Position numbers and translations under genes: made by a program. From Bdellovibrionales bacterium (GTDB lineage: Bacteria > Bdellovibrionota > Bdellovibrionia > Bdellovibrionales > JAMPXM01), in assembly GCA_005793615.1 (NCBI GenBank), contig SXRI01000292.1, positions 1 through 24,630 on the forward strand: DNA of 24,630 nt, given 5' to 3'. The notes under the pieces were generated by a model. The model was not told the origin of the DNA and searched no databases. It saw only the letters and a program-made list of their open reading frames with translations. Below are positions 22,529 to 24,630 of the stretch, piece by piece (positions within the stretch are counted from its first letter, which is position 1; each line of letters starts with the position of its first letter).

Positions 22529-24276
22529 TTGCGAACAAAGAGTTCTTTGCACATTTGTCGCCGAAGGCCCGGCACATTTACGCGCTCAGCCCAGAAGTCG
22601 GTGGTGTTTTTCACCACCTTGGCTGTTTCTGCGGCTGTTTCTGTGGCTGTTTCTGTGGCTGTTTCTGCGGTTGCAATGCCTAGCTTTTCCTTCAGAACGG
22701 CAAATCGATCTTGAATCTTTTGATCGAGACCAGGGGCGCGTTTGGCGACTTTATCGCTCACCTTGAGGTAGAGTTCATGGGTGGCAACGACAGACTTGCT
22801 AAAGCTATCGATCGCTAAAGTATTCACTTTCGCACGATACCGGCTCCATGCCTCTTTCAAGACGGTATTTCTCTCTTCCGGAGATTTTTTCGCCAAAGCC
22901 TGGAGGTCGCGATAGGCGCTGGCAGTTCGCGCGCGCATACCTGTGACAGCGTCGACAATCGCACGGTTCTTTGCGCGAAATTTTTTCAACACTTCCTGAC
23001 CTTCGTCAGTTGCGAGAAATTTTGTCGGCGACAAGAAACGACGCGGAGATTCCGCCAGAATCAGATCACGGAGTAGCTCAAGGTCGCCGTCTTGCTTATC
23101 ATGTTTCACGCTTCCTGAAGACGCGAACGTCTGCAGCATCTTGACCGCGCCTTCAAAACCGTACGCATGTTCACGTGCGGCCAGAGGCTCCAAGCCGCCG
23201 ATCAAGCGAATCGACTTGAATTTTTCAGCTATTTCGGGATTGGTGTCGACCAGATTAGAAAGACTGAGTACTTCACTCAAGACTTCATCACCACCACCAA
23301 AGACCGACGCCTCAATTGCTCCTGAACGTGGTGCCAGACCCTTGACGAGATCGTCGATATGCGACCAGGATCGCGGGGTCAACAACGTGAAATCAAGTCC
23401 TCGGGTAAGATTATCAAGGCTCCGCGGAGTCTCGGCATGGAAGTTCGTTTGCAGAGCTATAAATAGAGTATCGGCCGCCGGCAACTTGCCCTCGTTACGC
23501 AATTTCTGAAGAGCCTCTGACATCAAGCCGCCAAAGCCGTCTTCTTGACCCAAAACTAGGAAAACATGCTTTCCATTGGGCGCATCACTAACCACTTTGA
23601 GAAGTCGCTTCTCGATTTCTTTTTGCGCCTTCTCTTTGTTTTTAAAACCCCAGCGATAGCCAAATTCAAGATGTAAGCGAAACGGTGCATCAGCAAACTG
23701 GGATTTTACTAAGTTCTCTAGTTCCTGCGGATCAGAGGAAACATGGCGCAGTACTCGCGACGCCATTTCGGTGCGCAAACCGTTCCGGGCCTCGCGAGCC
23801 GCATCGTACTCACTCTGCGCGGCTTCCACCGCCTCAAGAAGACCCTTAGTTTCTGGTCCCTCGGGTAGTTCGGCGACATCGTCGCCTTCTTGCTGTTGAA
23901 AGATCTTCGCGCGCGAGAGTGCTTGTTGTTTGAGCTCCGTCAATTTCGCCTGCCCAGCTTCAGCGCGAGCCTTGTTAAGGTTCTGCTTTGCCAGCGTCAA
24001 CACTTCATCGGCGGCGGCGATTCTCTCTTCGTTTTGTTGTAGTTTTTCGTAAAGTGCGTCTGCAGAGCGCTGGCGCTGCCACAAAGGAAGCTCAAGCTGT
24101 TTGGCATCTTTTAGCCCAGCTTCCATTCGTACACGCGCCTCTTTAGAACCATCGGCAAAGTGATCTTCTTCGAAAACAATCTCCGGCACTGTTTGTCCAA
24201 ACGCCGCGACTGGTCCCTGTAAGGCGATGGTTGCTGCGACTGCGGCTAACAAGAGTTTTTCAGAAAACAGTTTCAT
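22525..24276 (-). CDS. Secreted coiled-coil protein of unknown function
   Basis: I do not recognise this 583-residue protein. Residues 1-28 form a signal peptide ending near A-A-F-G-Q. Residues 55-180 are strongly charged with Leu/Ala heptads and look like coiled coil (Q-Q-N-E-E-R-I-A-A-A-D-E and similar). The central part (about 200-400) looks globular, with alternating hydrophobic strands such as H-V-F-L-V-L-G-Q-E-D-G-F-G-G and D-T-L-F-I-A-L-Q-T-N-F. Another helical Lys/Ala/Arg-rich part (about 420-530) follows, then a Thr/Glu/Ala repeat and a short basic end. It has only one cysteine (K-E-L near the end). ATG 24276 has a moderate GAGG site. It runs convergent to icd, sharing the stop TTAA, and no operon partner is seen on its strand. 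Confidence 0.75.
   Translation of the reverse strand: MKLFSEKLLLAAVAATIALQGPVAAFGQTVPEIVFEEDHFADGSKEARVRMEAGLKDAKQLELPLWQRQRSADALYEKLQQNEERIAAADEVLTLAKQNLNKARAEAGQAKLTELKQQALSRAKIFQQQEGDDVAELPEGPETKGLLEAVEAAQSEYDAAREARNGLRTEMASRVLRHVSSDPQELENLVKSQFADAPFRLHLEFGYRWGFKNKEKAQKEIEKRLLKVVSDAPNGKHVFLVLGQEDGFGGLMSEALQKLRNEGKLPAADTLFIALQTNFHAETPRSLDNLTRGLDFTLLTPRSWSHIDDLVKGLAPRSGAIEASVFGGGDEVLSEVLSLSNLVDTNPEIAEKFKSIRLIGGLEPLAAREHAYGFEGAVKMLQTFASSGSVKHDKQDGDLELLRDLILAESPRRFLSPTKFLATDEGQEVLKKFRAKNRAIVDAVTGMRARTASAYRDLQALAKKSPEERNTVLKEAWSRYRAKVNTLAIDSFSKSVVATHELYLKVSDKVAKRAPGLDQKIQDRFAVLKEKLGIATAETATETATETAAETAKVVKNTTDFWAERVNVPGLRRQMCKELFVRN
22621..22668. repeat. Four copies of a 12-base in-frame tandem repeat
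   Basis: GGCTGTTTCTGC/T occurs four times in a row (22621-22668), the units differing only in the twelfth base, then a partial unit. On the - strand it encodes T-E-T-A-type repeats near the C-terminus of the secreted coiled-coil protein. As the period is a multiple of three, copy-number change would lengthen or shorten the protein without a frameshift. Confidence 0.9.
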
Positions 24277-24630
24277 ATCGATGAGCCTCGTGCTTTGTCG
24301 GGAGTTTTTTACACACTAGTAGCAAAGATGAGCAAAGCTTGGACCATCCAGGCCGCACCTGGTGGTTGGCTGAATAGCCTCGTGTTATCTCATTGTTAGG
24401 TGGATCACCGCCCCTCAAAGGTGCTGCCTAAGGCTGTCGAAAATTTCGACAATAGCGCCTAAAAGGGCGGCCGCCTAATTTTAGACGACGTACGGAACTT
24501 AGGGACATCGGCGGCTGTTTTTGGATTTGTTTTGGGGATCTTGGTAGTTAGCGAGCTGGTGGTCCAGTTGCTAGCAAGAAAGAAAGCATCTCGTCCATCT
24601 GTGTGATTTGATTTTGTTGCGACAAACCCA
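24277..24630. other. Gene-poor right end with dyad symmetries and a possible partial gene
   Basis: No complete gene is visible. It holds the leader of the secreted coiled-coil gene (- strand; a weak -35/-10 pair TTGCTC and TGTAAA around 24302-24333), a hairpin with arms ACCATCCAGG and CCTGGTGGT (24343-24366, one-base bulge), and the dyad cluster at 24408-24484. On the - strand two frames run in from the right edge: one ends at 24548 and reads naturally as a short C-terminus (ends ...L-L-A-T-G-P-P-A-R), the other stays open to 24459. Either could be the end of a gene outside the window; neither is secure. Confidence 0.4.
24408..24484. promoter_or_regulatory. Nested and overlapping inverted repeats (possible operator or structured RNA)
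   Basis: Three nested arm pairs share one centre: CCGCCC/GGGCGG (24408-24413, 24465-24470), GGTGCT/AGCGCC (24420-24425, 24454-24459, one G-T pair) and the 17-base palindrome TGTCGAAAATTTCGACA (24435-24451). A second dyad overlaps its right arm: CTAAAA/TTTTAG (24459-24464, 24479-24484) around the 10-base palindrome GGCGGCCGCC (24466-24475). The two cannot fold at the same time. Confidence 0.55.

Noticed and set aside
24466..24475. GGCGGCCGCC as a cloning (NotI) scar
   Set aside because: It is part of larger natural-looking dyads and no vector-like sequence is nearby.
1..24630. CRISPR array, transposon, prophage or biosynthetic cluster
   Set aside because: No spaced direct repeats of CRISPR type, no transposase or integrase, no phage structural genes and no assembly-line enzymes were seen on either strand.

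Overview
The window is an ordinary-looking bacterial chromosome segment with moderate GC, Shine-Dalgarno-led genes, frequent TTG/GTG starts and tight operons. Flagellar stator genes with FlbD, a lytic-type GT51 transglycosylase, several exported alanine-rich proteins without recognisable family and a eukaryote-type NADP isocitrate dehydrogenase would fit a flagellated Gram-negative of the Bdellovibrionota or a neighbouring former 'deltaproteobacterial' lineage. That placement is inference from gene content only. I see no tRNA, rRNA, CRISPR array, transposase or integrase.

Layout. 1-3.6 kb (+): the tail of a TolB/PD40-type protein, glnE (control of glutamine synthetase) and an exported cyclophilin. 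3.8-7.1 kb (+): a 922-residue membrane protein of unknown function whose reading frame stays open after its TAA stop and runs into a further 113-residue ORF, so the locus looks like one roughly 1,077-residue protein interrupted by a stop. 7.2-7.6 kb (+): a small secreted protein. 9.9-7.7 kb (-): an operon of a stand-alone cyclic-nucleotide-binding protein, flbD, motA and motB. 10.0-11.0 kb (+): an NAD-dependent epimerase/reductase. 15.6-11.0 kb (-): a four-gene nucleoside ABC importer (BMP lipoprotein, double ATPase, two permeases). 15.8-17.1 kb (+): a peptidoglycan glycosyltransferase and a small cysteine-rich secreted protein. 20.0-17.1 kb (-): a tRNA-dihydrouridine synthase and typA/bipA. 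20.2-22.5 kb (+): a ROK sugar kinase and icd. 24.3-22.5 kb (-): a secreted coiled-coil protein of unknown function. The last 354 bases hold a cluster of inverted repeats and possibly the end of another gene.

Working together: motA/motB/flbD form a flagellar stator module, with the cyclic-nucleotide-binding protein as a plausible second-messenger input. The BMP-ABC operon is a complete nucleoside uptake system with coupled translation (overlapping stop/start codons). glnE and icd both bear on the nitrogen/2-oxoglutarate balance but are not linked in an operon. The most unusual observations are the in-frame stop in the large membrane protein, the cyclic-nucleotide/stator operon, the overlapping inverted repeats near the right end, and several short tandem duplications that sit exactly at gene boundaries.
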